From the NCBI RefSeq assembly GCF_002926065.1, contig NZ_PREZ01000001.1, forward strand, positions 1 to 64,000: a stretch of DNA of 64,000 nt, given 5' to 3'. A program made the translations under genes and the position numbers. The stretch comes from Jeotgalibacillus proteolyticus. Its GTDB lineage: Bacteria; Bacillota; Bacilli; Bacillales; Jeotgalibacillaceae. Shown here piece after piece: positions 55,632 to 64,000 of this stretch. Position 1 is the stretch's first letter; each line of letters opens with the position of its first letter. A model generated the notes under the pieces. That model made no database searches, was not told the DNA's origin, and was given only the letters and a program-made list of their open reading frames with translations.

Positions 55632-56729
55632 TTAATCTTCAAAAGTTACGTTTATAACCATAACCTCAGCTCTGCTGCCAAGTCTCAGCGGCGGTCCCCA
55701 TGTACCGAAACCTGACGTAACGTAAGAATGCAGGGAATCTTTTTTTAAGTATCCCCAATCGTTTTCATAAATCATGCTGGTGATAATATTAGCCGGAGCT
55801 ACCTGACCCCGGTGCGTATGCCCGGAGAGAAGAATGTCTGCTCCCCCGTCCTTAGCCTCATCAATTTCAACTGGCTGATGATCAAGCAAAATAATCGGCT
55901 GACTTGAATTGAGGTCGTTTAGCAGTTCATCGACTGATGCTCTTTCAGGATCCGTTAAGTCTTTTCTCCCTGCAATATACATACCATTCACCGTTTCGAT
56001 TTCATCCATTAAAACAGTAATTCCTGCCTGTTCCAGATCAATTTTAATTTCCTTGAGATCACCGCCGTAGTATTCATGATTGCCTGGTACTGCAAATACC
56101 CCCAGTGGCGCCTCCAGTTTCTCCAGCTCTTCTCCCATCCCTTTTTGCCGGTACGGGGCTATATCATCATTGATGATATCTCCGGGCATGAGGATCATAT
56201 CAGGAGCTATTTCCTCAGATAAAGCAGTCAAACGCTTTAGATGCTCATTTCCTACAATTGTTCCTAAATGAAGATCCGACACGACAAGAATTTTAAGTTC
56301 ATCAATTTCTGCATTTTTTTCTACAGTTAGGTCAAAATTTCTAACAGTCGGGCTCCAGGCGTTAAAAGATCCGTATCCAAAAATAAATAGATAGGAGGCA
56401 ATTACACATACACCGGTCCAATATGTACTGTAGGTATAGTTTTTTCTTTTTAAGAAAAAGACGATCATGTTTGCTGCAGGAAGAAGAATCAGGCTGTAGC
56501 CCGCAACAACAAACCAGAAGCCTCCAATCAGTTCAAGCAGAACTGCGTCTAATAGTCTTCCAAACACATAGGAAGATGTTAAGAAAAGTATAAGAAGAAT
56601 ATAAACATATTTATTAATCCTGATTGGAGATGACTTAAGCCACCTCCAGCCGTTATAGCCAATATAAAAAGATAAAGCGCCATACAATAATAATGAAAAT
56701 AAGATTGCTAGTATCTGCAAAAACGTCAT
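55632..56729 (-). CDS. membrane-bound metallophosphoesterase (YkuE-like)
   Basis: 365 aa. About four membrane segments in the first 125 residues, then a calcineurin-like phosphoesterase with DLHLGT, GDIIND, GNHEYYG and GHTHRGQ motifs that bind two metals. Related proteins act on envelope lipids or nucleotides. Second gene of a leftward run with the DUF6241-like gene. Confidence 0.88.
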   Translation of the reverse strand: MTFLQILAILFSLLLYGALSFYIGYNGWRWLKSSPIRINKYVYILLILFLTSSYVFGRLLDAVLLELIGGFWFVVAGYSLILLPAANMIVFFLKRKNYTYSTYWTGVCVIASYLFIFGYGSFNAWSPTVRNFDLTVEKNAEIDELKILVVSDLHLGTIVGNEHLKRLTALSEEIAPDMILMPGDIINDDIAPYRQKGMGEELEKLEAPLGVFAVPGNHEYYGGDLKEIKIDLEQAGITVLMDEIETVNGMYIAGRKDLTDPERASVDELLNDLNSSQPIILLDHQPVEIDEAKDGGADILLSGHTHRGQVAPANIITSMIYENDWGYLKKDSLHSYVTSGFGTWGPPLRLGSRAEVMVINVTFED

Positions 56730-56755
56730 AAAGAAATAGTCCTTTCCAGTGCCAA

Positions 56756-57340
56756 TTAATCGGACATGCTATCGATGTATTTCTGTTCCTGTTCAGGTGT
56801 TAAAATACCGGTTGCTTCTCCAATTGTACCATCCTGCATCCTCCAAATGGTGTTGTGGTCCTTATCTACCTGAGAAAAATCACCGGATTCCCAGCGCTGA
56901 AGAATCGCTTTATACGTTGCTGCATTGCCTGAACTAATATTATTGCTCTCTTCTACAGCCTCTAACAGCCACTGTATCCGCACCGGGTGAATCTCGTAAT
57001 AGCCCCATTTTTCTTTGGCTTTTACCTTCTGATGAGACATACCGTGGATGTAATCCTGAATCTGATAATCAGCTGCTTCTTCTTTTGTTACCTTACCATT
57101 AAAAGGATTTAACCCTTCTTCTTCAAATTTTGCAAGCTCCTCATCTGTAATGGCACCTGTTGCTGCAGCTCTTTCATCTTCCGAGTCTTCTTTCGCGTTT
57201 GAATTAGGGGCAGATGCATGTGAATGATCTTTTTCTTCGCTTATCTCCTCAGATCGATCCAGCCATTCATAAGTCCCCCACGCAAGCCCGACTAACAAAA
57301 CAAAGGCTCCTGCTATGATAAGTAATTTCTTTTTTGTCAT
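56756..57340 (-). CDS. membrane-anchored protein, possibly DUF6241
   Basis: 194 aa. An N-terminal signal-anchor (about residues 4-24) is followed by an acidic, Ser/Ala-rich linker (about 33-62) and a compact C-terminal domain with IHGMSHQKV and HPVRIQWLL segments. Extracellular placement is expected. The family name is tentative. It lies upstream of the metallophosphoesterase with a 26-base gap and may be co-transcribed. Confidence 0.6.
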   Translation of the reverse strand: MTKKKLLIIAGAFVLLVGLAWGTYEWLDRSEEISEEKDHSHASAPNSNAKEDSEDERAAATGAITDEELAKFEEEGLNPFNGKVTKEEAADYQIQDYIHGMSHQKVKAKEKWGYYEIHPVRIQWLLEAVEESNNISSGNAATYKAILQRWESGDFSQVDKDHNTIWRMQDGTIGEATGILTPEQEQKYIDSMSD

Positions 57341-57655
57341 AAAATGAACCCCCTGACAGTATTTTCTATAAATCTATCGTATAGAAAAAAGAGGCTGGAA
57401 ACAAGTTAATCTTACTCTATTTAAACGTGTGGATCTTACATAATGATTGAATTTAAATTAAAATCCGTCATTTTAAACATATTCAATGGAAATGAAACAT
57501 ATCATGTACCTAAGAGGTTCGAAAATTGCCATTTAATTAAACACGCCAAAAATTATGTAGAAATATTTGTTGTTTCAACTGTGAATAATTCAGGTAAAGA
57601 GGAGTACAGTGAATGAACAGTAGTTTTACTCAATTTTATAAGGGGGAACTTTATT
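57341..57655. other. intergenic region upstream of a small ORF
   Basis: About 315 A+T-rich bases between the leftward membrane-anchored protein gene and the small rightward ORF. No further gene or clear promoter pair could be supported. Confidence 0.35.
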
Positions 57656-57769
57656 ATGAAAATTAAAGTAAAAAGCTGGCGCATGCTTACTTCTCAGGAT
57701 AAATTATTTATATTGGAGGCTGTGAGCCACCGTTCACAGTCAAAGCATCAACTAAAAACCGTTTCATAA
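57656..57769 (+). CDS. small basic protein of unknown function (37 aa)
   Basis: The ATG is preceded by AAGGGGGAA at a fitting distance. The product is Lys/Ser/Gln-rich (MKIKVKSWRM start), hydrophilic, with no recognised family. Support rests on the ribosome-binding site and short open frame only. Confidence 0.45.
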   Translation: MKIKVKSWRMLTSQDKLFILEAVSHRSQSKHQLKTVS

Positions 57770-58030
57770 CAAGTTTTTTCTTCAGTGGCGTACAATCTTC
57801 CTAATTTCTGCTAATCCATGTATGAATAGATCCTGCTATTTTGCTGATATAACCTCACATTTAACTTGTTTTCTTTCTAAAGAGCAAATTCGGGAATGCT
57901 TATTTCTTTGTTTTTATTTTTGTTTTTGTTGCCCTTTTCTCCGTAGGCAATTCTCTCCTATCCCTTCGAGTTGAGTCGTGCTATTTTAGCCTCCATTTAT
58001 TCATGCAACCTTTTCCGCGAAGGCAGCAGT

Positions 58031-58064
58031 AAAAATCCTTCCCTTTAACCAGGAAGGATTTTTT
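58031..58064. terminator. bidirectional terminator
   Basis: AAAAATCCTTCC and GGAAGGATTTTTT form a hairpin next to the end of the leftward ytzC gene. Confidence 0.85.
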
Positions 58065-58065
58065 G

Positions 58066-58329
58066 TCAGTGTCGTAGTAATATCATTTGATTTTGAAGTT
58101 CCTGGATCTGAAGTCTTTTTCTTTGAAGCATATCTTCCTGCTGATGATTAGCTGATTTAAGTATTTTTTCCAAGTCCATGCTTGCTTTTTCAAGATCGAG
58201 CTGGCACTGTGCAAATGCGTCATCATTATCATGCTCCTGAAGCGAGGCTTTTTTGTATTCCTCTTTTGCAAAAAGAATCACTTCTTCACATTGACTAAGG
58301 CATGCCTCGATGGAATCTCTTGTCGCCAT
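58066..58329 (-). CDS. ytzC: DUF2524/YtzC-like protein
   Basis: 87 aa, helical and coiled-coil-like, with a SIEACLSQCEEV start resembling YtzC. ATG 58329 has AGGAGGG upstream. Function unknown; found in spore-forming Bacillaceae. Confidence 0.7.
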   Translation of the reverse strand: MATRDSIEACLSQCEEVILFAKEEYKKASLQEHDNDDAFAQCQLDLEKASMDLEKILKSANHQQEDMLQRKRLQIQELQNQMILLRH

Positions 58330-58460
58330 ACATACCCTCCTGTTCACTTTTTCTTCTGCATTCTCCTAGTATGGTCACTCTGTGTAGTTCTTATCAATTT
58401 TTTTGCAGCTGTTTGAATAAAATAATCCACCAGGCAAAAACTATTGCCGGAGGTGATCAA

Positions 58461-58586
58461 ATGAGCGGGAATAAAGAAACCAATAAAGGAAACGATTCAG
58501 GTCAGCCAAAGCCTTTAAGCGGTTCTCATAAGGTGAAAAATAAAAATCATACAAGACAAAACCATTCAAATAAAAATAGCCTATAA
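58461..58586 (+). CDS. sspP: small acid-soluble spore protein P
   Basis: 41 aa ending in the family signature SGQPKPLSGSHKVKNKNHTR. SspP is a minor SASP made in the forespore. GGAGGTGATC precedes the ATG at 58461. This gene shows that the organism belongs to a spore-forming lineage. Confidence 0.88.
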   Translation: MSGNKETNKGNDSGQPKPLSGSHKVKNKNHTRQNHSNKNSL

Positions 58587-58596
58587 GGAATCAAAG

Positions 58597-58635
58597 TAAA
58601 AAAGCTCTGACCACGTAGGATCAGAGCTTTTTGTT
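58597..58635. terminator. bidirectional terminator
   Basis: AAAAAGCTCTGA and TCAGAGCTTTTT pair between sspP and the leftward speD. Confidence 0.88.
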
Positions 58636-59456
58636 TATGACTTCAAATTTTCAGGAAGATTTTTCCCGTAAAAAATTTCATCCATTTCTATTTTTAATTT
58701 CCTTGTTATATCATTAATTTCCTGATCGTTTAATTTATCCTTTTTATATCCGAAAAGGTAATTATTTAAGTCAAAGTCCTTAAGCTTACACTTGGTATGA
58801 AAGATATTCTGAGGATAAACATTCACATCAATCATGTCATATTCGTCTTTAATCTCCTCAGGAATGAAGTTTTGGATTGAATTGATATCATGATCAATAA
58901 ACAGCTTCTGACCGTCGACATCCCTTGTAAAGCCCCTGACGCGATAATCCATCGTCATAATGTCTGTGTCAAAGGAATGAATCAAATAATTCAGCGCCTT
59001 CAGTGGTGATATTTCACCACATGTAGACACATCAATATCTGCTCTGAATGTGCTGATCCCTTCATGCGGATGGTATTCAGGATATGTGTGAACAGTTATA
59101 TGACTTTTATCAAGCTGAAGAGTGGCAATAGATGGAAGCGGACCGGGTGATTCATCAAAATGATCGGTAGGAACCTCTACAATAGGTCCTTCTGATACGA
59201 GAATCGTTACGCTGGCTCCCTGCGGTACATAATCCTGCTTAGCAATGTTTAACACATGAGCACCAATAATGTCAGCTACATGCGTCAATATTTTTGTCAG
59301 GCGATCTGCATTATATTGTTCGTCAATATATTCTATATACGCTTCTCTTTCCTCTTTTGATTTTGTGTAGCATATATCGTACATATTGAAACTTAATGAT
59401 TTAGTCAGATTATTAAATTCATGAAGCTGTATTCTTTTTTCCTGTGAAAGTTTCAT
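58635..59456 (-). CDS. speD: S-adenosylmethionine decarboxylase proenzyme, E. coli type
   Basis: 273 aa, the longer class like E. coli SpeD. Self-cleavage between K117 and S118 ([13 protein letters not shown]) would form the pyruvoyl group; C146 in DVSTCG is the expected proton donor. It supplies decarboxylated AdoMet for spermidine. No speE is adjacent. Monocistronic with its own terminator. Confidence 0.93.
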   Translation of the reverse strand: MKLSQEKRIQLHEFNNLTKSLSFNMYDICYTKSKEEREAYIEYIDEQYNADRLTKILTHVADIIGAHVLNIAKQDYVPQGASVTILVSEGPIVEVPTDHFDESPGPLPSIATLQLDKSHITVHTYPEYHPHEGISTFRADIDVSTCGEISPLKALNYLIHSFDTDIMTMDYRVRGFTRDVDGQKLFIDHDINSIQNFIPEEIKDEYDMIDVNVYPQNIFHTKCKLKDFDLNNYLFGYKKDKLNDQEINDITRKLKIEMDEIFYGKNLPENLKS

Positions 59457-59603
59457 GCCAAAAACTCCTTTATGCAGTGCATTTGTTTAGTTGTATGATA
59501 CCCTTTCGCTAAACAGCTAAACGATTAAGGTTTTGATAAATTTATGCGTCCTATCATAACATTTTCATCCTAAAATGACTAATTATTAGTTGACTAAAAT
59601 TTA

Positions 59604-59638
59604 AAAAAACACCGATAATTTTATTCGGTGTTTTTTTA
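59604..59638. terminator. terminator between the ThDP enzyme gene and speD
   Basis: AAAAAAACACCGA and TCGGTGTTTTTTT form a perfect hairpin 40 bases after the stop of the leftward acetolactate synthase-like gene. Confidence 0.9.
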
Positions 59639-59679
59639 AAATTTATATTTCTTATTCGGAGTTGCTACTTAGTATTAAG

Positions 59680-61320
59680 TTACTTTGAAAATGATGAAAG
59701 GAATTTAACCCTGTCTCCCATTGGCGGTACTGAGTTATCGACCAAATTAATTTCAATGAGCCGTGGTCCTTTATATTTCAGCAGATCATTGAGTGCTTCC
59801 TGATCAAAATCTTCAAGGCTTGTAATAACAAGTGAGGGTATGTTAACAGCATCGACGATTGAAGCGATGGATGTGAAAGACTGTGAAAAACGCTCATGTA
59901 CTCTTTTATATTGAAGTGAATGCCCATGATGAACCATTCCAAGACGAGAGTTATTGAGAACAATAAAGGTAATTGGCAAATTGTATTCCTTAGCTGTAAG
60001 GATTTCCATCCCGTGCATAAAGAAGCATCCATCTCCTGTAATGCAGGCGATTTGTTCTTCAGGTTTTGCTAATGCCAGTCCAAGGCTTGAGGCAATTCCT
60101 GTTCCCATTGATCCGTAATGAACATTGATATCAAATGTATGGGATTCTTTCACTTCCATATAATGAATTACATAGGACATAAATTCACCTATATCAACTG
60201 TATACCTCGTTTTATCAGAAAGCATCGATTGCAGCAGCGGCAGAACCGTTTTTGTGTCATATTTCTGCACTTTTTCAGGTTTAATTATTTCAACAGCCGG
60301 AGTTACACCTGCTCCCTCAATAATCTGTTCAGCTTCAGGCAATAAAGCAAGCAAATCTTTAATGGTAGACGCACAATCTCCCTCTAAAGGGTAATCAATT
60401 TTATATTTGCGGGTAAATACACTCTGGTCCCTGTCTATTTGGATAATCGTTCTGTCTTTTGTTAAAAGATCCTGATAGTTGCTAGTTGCTGTCTCTCCAA
60501 GGCTTGAGCCAGCTATCAATAATATGTCATGGTCTCCTTCGTGGACAAGCTTCACTGCGCCAGGATGGCCGGCAAATCCATAGACACCACTATGCAGCGG
60601 ATGGTCATAAGGGATAAGTCCTTTAGCCTGAGGTGTTGTTACAAAAGGCCAGGAAAGCTTTTCAGCCAATGCCAATGCCTCTGCTACTGAATTTCTGGAG
60701 CCGTTCCCAAGGAAGAGTACTCCTTTTTTTCCTTTCATCACTTCAGCTGCTTTTTCAATTTCCTCCTGCTTTGCACCAAGCGTGTTAAAGGCTGGGAATG
60801 GAGGAAGTTCAACCTGCTGTGCCGGCTGCAGCTGAACGTCGATCGGAAGAGCCAGATGGACCGGACCAGGGATTCCTTCTAAAGCCATCTGAACTGCCTT
60901 ATGAAGCTCTGTTAAAAGGTCCTCAGGTTTTTCAACTCTTTTACTGTATTTTGTAACCGGCTTAAAGACAGGTTCGGCATTTAATTCCTGAGAGGCATTC
61001 CACCCCATTGTTGAAAGCGGAACCGCTCCTGTTAAGATAAGCAAAGGGATTTGTTCTCTTTGTGCATTTGCTGCACCGGTTACAAGGTTCATTGCACCAG
61101 GGCCGCTGCAGCCAATAACAACACCAAGCTTTCCGGAGTACTTTGCATAAGCCGCTGCCATAAGAGCGGCAGCCCCTTCATGCTTAGCAACAACAGGCGT
61201 TAATTCCTTGCGGTCATAAAGCTCATCAAAAATTGCATTAACCGACCCTGCTGGAATACCGAATAAATACTCTACTTCCCCTTGTATTAAATAATCAATA
61301 ATATGCCCTGCGTTTTTCAT
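59680..61320 (-). CDS. acetolactate synthase-like ThDP enzyme
   Basis: 546 aa with the three-domain fold of ThDP-dependent 2-oxoacid enzymes: catalytic E48 (AKHEGAA) and a ThDP-binding GDGCFFMH...NNSRLG motif near 430-460. It is similar to acetolactate synthase or pyruvate oxidase but without an alsD partner or regulatory subunit gene nearby, so the exact reaction is open. GAAGGTGA precedes the ATG. It follows the GGDEF-EAL gene by 13 bases on the same strand, so they may be co-transcribed. Confidence 0.8.
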   Translation of the reverse strand: MKNAGHIIDYLIQGEVEYLFGIPAGSVNAIFDELYDRKELTPVVAKHEGAAALMAAAYAKYSGKLGVVIGCSGPGAMNLVTGAANAQREQIPLLILTGAVPLSTMGWNASQELNAEPVFKPVTKYSKRVEKPEDLLTELHKAVQMALEGIPGPVHLALPIDVQLQPAQQVELPPFPAFNTLGAKQEEIEKAAEVMKGKKGVLFLGNGSRNSVAEALALAEKLSWPFVTTPQAKGLIPYDHPLHSGVYGFAGHPGAVKLVHEGDHDILLIAGSSLGETATSNYQDLLTKDRTIIQIDRDQSVFTRKYKIDYPLEGDCASTIKDLLALLPEAEQIIEGAGVTPAVEIIKPEKVQKYDTKTVLPLLQSMLSDKTRYTVDIGEFMSYVIHYMEVKESHTFDINVHYGSMGTGIASSLGLALAKPEEQIACITGDGCFFMHGMEILTAKEYNLPITFIVLNNSRLGMVHHGHSLQYKRVHERFSQSFTSIASIVDAVNIPSLVITSLEDFDQEALNDLLKYKGPRLIEINLVDNSVPPMGDRVKFLSSFSK

Positions 61321-61333
61321 AACGTCACCTTCT

Positions 61334-64000
61334 CTATTTTGTTAGTCCATTCTTTAAAAGAACAAATAATTCATTTGAAGAAACAGGCTTACTAAAGAAA
61401 TATCCCTGCATAAGGTGGCAACCACCGTCCATAAGATGATCGATCTGTTCCTTAGTCTCTACACCTTCAGCGATGACATCATAATTAAGCTGCTTGGCCA
61501 AATAAATGATTGTGGAATTCAGAGCCATAATATGAGGTTCATGTGTCATGTTTTCGACGAATGACCTGTCAATCTTTATTGTGTCTATTGGAAAATCCTT
61601 AATATAACGCAAAGAACAGTAGCCGGTTCCAAAATCATCAAGTGACAAGCTGAGCCCGAGGTTTTTTAAATCATAAAGTTTGGCTACATGCTTTGATTGA
61701 ATTAAGGTATGCTCTGTGAGCTCTATCTCTAAATTAGAGGGGTCCATTCCTGTTTCTTCAAGAATTGACTGCACAGTCTCCACTAATCTTGGATGCTGAA
61801 TTTGGCGCATTGAAAAATTAACAGCCATAGTAATGGTGAATCCGTTATCCTGCCATAGCTTTTGCTGAGTCGCAGCCTGTTTTAGGATCCAATCGCCAAG
61901 CTTTAAAATCATTCCTGTTTCTTCAGCAATCGGGATGAACCTATCCGGAGCAATATTTCCCCATTCCGGATGGTTCCAGCGTAAAAGGGCTTCAACACCT
62001 ACTATCTTATTTTGTCGGTAATCCACCTTTGGCTGGTATTCAACGTCCAGTTCATCTCTTTCAATAGCCACATAAAGTGCATTTAACAAATTCGAGCGTT
62101 CGATGTTTTGCTCCATTAGCATTCTTGTAAAATAGTGATAAGTTCCGCCCTGCTCTTTAGCTACATACATCGCTGTATCAGCATTTCGGATCAGATCATC
62201 TTCATCCTTTGCATCATCAGGAAACACGCTGATTCCTACACTCGCATTAGTAAAAAGTTCATTTCCCTGAATTCTAAACGGCTCGTTCAGCCGCTTGATA
62301 AATAAAGCTGCAATTTCACCAAGCTCATCCGCGTGTTTAACCTCCTCAACCAAAATAATAAATTCATCTCCTCCAAGCCGTGCTACTGTAACCCGCTCAG
62401 AAATAAGTGTTCTGAACCGCTCAGCCACTTCATGAAGGACGATATCTCCAATTTTGTGTCCTAGTGAATCATTAATTAACTTAAATCGATCCAGATCTAA
62501 AAACAGAACTCCTACTTTGGAACCGTGTTCATCGCTTTCTTTAATTGCTTTTTTCATTTTTTGAACTAAATAGCTGCGATTAGGCAAATGAGTAAGGGCA
62601 TCATAATAGGCTTGATGATGAATTTTTCTTTCCATTTGCTTTCGCTCTGTCACATCCCTGAACGTAACGACCACCCCATTATGGATGCCGTTATCCTGAA
62701 TCGGCATAGAAACGTATTCAACGTCAATAATTTCTCCATCTTTTCGGGCGAACTTTTCCTGGAATGAGTGAATCTTTTCATTAGTTAAAAGGGATAAATG
62801 AATCGGCGAAGATTCTTCTTTGTACAGCATTTCTTCTTTGTTAAAATGCGAAATGATTTCATCCTGATGTTTCCCAACCATCTCTTCAACTTCCCATCCA
62901 AGAAGAGAGGCAGCGATCGGGTTGCAGAATGTAATGACACCGTAACCGTTTAATCCGTATATGCCTTCTCCTGCTGAGTTCAAAATGGATTCATTTTTAC
63001 GGCCAAGCAGTCTGAGGTCATCATTCATTTGTTCTAATATTTCATTTTTTTCCTGTAATTCAGACGTTCTTGCTTCAATAATTTCTTCCAGCTGATCGAG
63101 ATGCAGAAGATTATCGAGCACGCTTGCTGTAGCATCAGCAATAGACTCCGCAAGCCTTTGCTGTGATTCCGAGTAGCTTTTTGGCCCGGAAAATTCAACA
63201 ACGCCAAGTGTTCCAAGTACTTCACCTCTTGAAACCATTGGGATGACGTACATTGATTTAAAACCAAACCGTTCAACAGCCTCCTGATGAGGTCTGGGAT
63301 CCCTTGAAACATCCGGTATTAAGACGGCTTTCTTTGTCCTGATTACTTCGTTAAATACAGGGTCTGAGGTAAAATCAAGGTTAACCTCTTCATGGGTTCT
63401 TTTCCAATCTTCTTCTTTCCACTGACTTTCCTGGCTCAATTTCTGCGGCAGCGGAATTTTTGACTTGAAATTCCTTAAATGTGCTGCTACGTTTTTATTG
63501 TTTAACGCTTTACCCATAAAAATAAAGCTGGTATCAAGCACTTCTTTTATCGTTTTGCAGCTTGCAAGTGATTTTGTTGCGTCCAATAACAGCTGCTTAT
63601 CCTCAACGAGCTTCCTGGAATTTTCGAGCAGCTCCCCGTTTCTTATTGCAACTGCAGCCATCAGCACATAGGATTCGAGTGCTTCTACTTCCTCATCCGT
63701 TAGATGAAGTGGCGATTCATAATCAAATAAAAACACAAGCCCGTATAAAGATTCCTCGAAATGAATCGGCATGCCAAACAGTGATTTTATTTTAAAAAGT
63801 TCAATTGGTCTTGGGTCAGGCCTTGAATCTTTAGAAGTGTCAGGGATATAAATTGCTTTTTTGGTGTCGACAATTTCCTGGGCTAATTTATCATGTTCAA
63901 GATCAATAATCATCTTGTCTAAAGTGATTCCGTTAAAATGATCCGGTTTTCCTACATACCCCTGAAAACGATTTTGTTCGATAGGAAGATAAATTCCTAC
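61334..64000 (-). CDS. GAF-GAF-PAS-GGDEF-EAL signalling protein, 5' end off the window
   Basis: The frame is open to the last base, so the N-terminus is missing. Visible domains in order: a GAF domain, a second GAF domain, a coiled coil (LEEIIEARTSELQEKNEIL), a PAS domain, GGDEF with an intact RLGGDEFI motif, and EAL with EALLRW and DDFGTGY motifs. It could make or break cyclic di-GMP; the intact motifs allow both. The internal ATG at 63913 is not taken as the start because homologous coding sequence continues upstream. Confidence 0.9.
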   Translation of the reverse strand, partial: VGIYLPIEQNRFQGYVGKPDHFNGITLDKMIIDLEHDKLAQEIVDTKKAIYIPDTSKDSRPDPRPIELFKIKSLFGMPIHFEESLYGLVFLFDYESPLHLTDEEVEALESYVLMAAVAIRNGELLENSRKLVEDKQLLLDATKSLASCKTIKEVLDTSFIFMGKALNNKNVAAHLRNFKSKIPLPQKLSQESQWKEEDWKRTHEEVNLDFTSDPVFNEVIRTKKAVLIPDVSRDPRPHQEAVERFGFKSMYVIPMVSRGEVLGTLGVVEFSGPKSYSESQQRLAESIADATASVLDNLLHLDQLEEIIEARTSELQEKNEILEQMNDDLRLLGRKNESILNSAGEGIYGLNGYGVITFCNPIAASLLGWEVEEMVGKHQDEIISHFNKEEMLYKEESSPIHLSLLTNEKIHSFQEKFARKDGEIIDVEYVSMPIQDNGIHNGVVVTFRDVTERKQMERKIHHQAYYDALTHLPNRSYLVQKMKKAIKESDEHGSKVGVLFLDLDRFKLINDSLGHKIGDIVLHEVAERFRTLISERVTVARLGGDEFIILVEEVKHADELGEIAALFIKRLNEPFRIQGNELFTNASVGISVFPDDAKDEDDLIRNADTAMYVAKEQGGTYHYFTRMLMEQNIERSNLLNALYVAIERDELDVEYQPKVDYRQNKIVGVEALLRWNHPEWGNIAPDRFIPIAEETGMILKLGDWILKQAATQQKLWQDNGFTITMAVNFSMRQIQHPRLVETVQSILEETGMDPSNLEIELTEHTLIQSKHVAKLYDLKNLGLSLSLDDFGTGYCSLRYIKDFPIDTIKIDRSFVENMTHEPHIMALNSTIIYLAKQLNYDVIAEGVETKEQIDHLMDGGCHLMQGYFFSKPVSSNELFVLLKNGLTK

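Noticed and set aside
1..64000. CRISPR array or tRNA/rRNA genes
   Set aside because: No regularly spaced identical repeats and no tRNA cloverleaf or rRNA-like sequence was seen on either strand while reading.

Overview
The window is chromosomal DNA of a low-to-moderate G+C, endospore-forming Bacillota, most likely a member of Bacillaceae or a close relative. The evidence is the small acid-soluble spore protein SspP, an Sda-like sporulation checkpoint protein, a Rok-type nucleoid protein, YtzC, CvfB/YitL, YojN/YojO, XpaC/TelA, ArlRS, T-box leaders and strong AAGGAGG ribosome-binding sites with frequent TTG and GTG starts. I cannot name the genus from sequence reading alone. No tRNA, rRNA or CRISPR array was seen.

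Bases 1-9330 are an accessory, visibly A+T-rich region. An apparently complete IS21-family element (istA-istB, 1-2485) has inserted in front of a prophage remnant. The remnant keeps only the 3' part of one upstream gene and a lysis cassette: a BhlA-like protein, an A118-type holin, and an amidase endolysin broken by a one-base frameshift. Next come genes with a phage-defence flavour: an ApeA-like HEPN protein with a small acidic gene directly upstream of it, a zinc-ribbon plus RES-domain protein, a decayed secreted Ca-binding-type gene, and a membrane protein ending in a J domain.

Bases 9400-31300 are mostly conserved biosynthetic core. They hold the FMN-riboswitch-controlled ribDEAH operon, an AzgA-type purine permease, dapF, a YwaF-like membrane protein, and a complete trpEGDCFBA operon preceded by two tandem T-box leaders that both carry a UGG (Trp) specifier. 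After these come a pterin dehydratase-like gene, the arlRS two-component system, a convergent Hsp20-like gene, and odhAB (E1 and E2 of 2-oxoglutarate dehydrogenase).

Bases 31300-46100 hold an Sda-like small gene with a 9-9-9 inverted repeat at its promoter, a DedA protein, rok, a NaChBac-type voltage-gated sodium channel, the yojN-yojO MoxR/VWA pair, xpaC-telA, an ArsR regulator, a DUF1033 protein and an AI-2E-family permease. They also hold a cold-shock gene with a long hairpin-containing leader, the ABC-F protein YkpA and a MhqD-like hydrolase.

Bases 46100-64000 hold two tandem oligoendopeptidase F genes, a PadR/Rtp-like winged-helix protein, an aminotransferase, a DUF4139-like protein, cvfB, several small or hypothetical genes, a YdcZ-type transporter, a metallophosphoesterase, ytzC, sspP, speD (E. 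coli-type AdoMet decarboxylase) and an acetolactate synthase-like ThDP enzyme. The last gene is a large GAF-PAS-GGDEF-EAL protein whose 5' end runs off the window.

The most plausible candidate for a poorly described system is the 4.5-9.1 kb island (small acidic protein + ApeA-like HEPN protein; orphan zinc-ribbon RES protein; J-domain membrane protein). The regulatory RNAs at trp and csp and the Sda-like operator are the next most interesting items.
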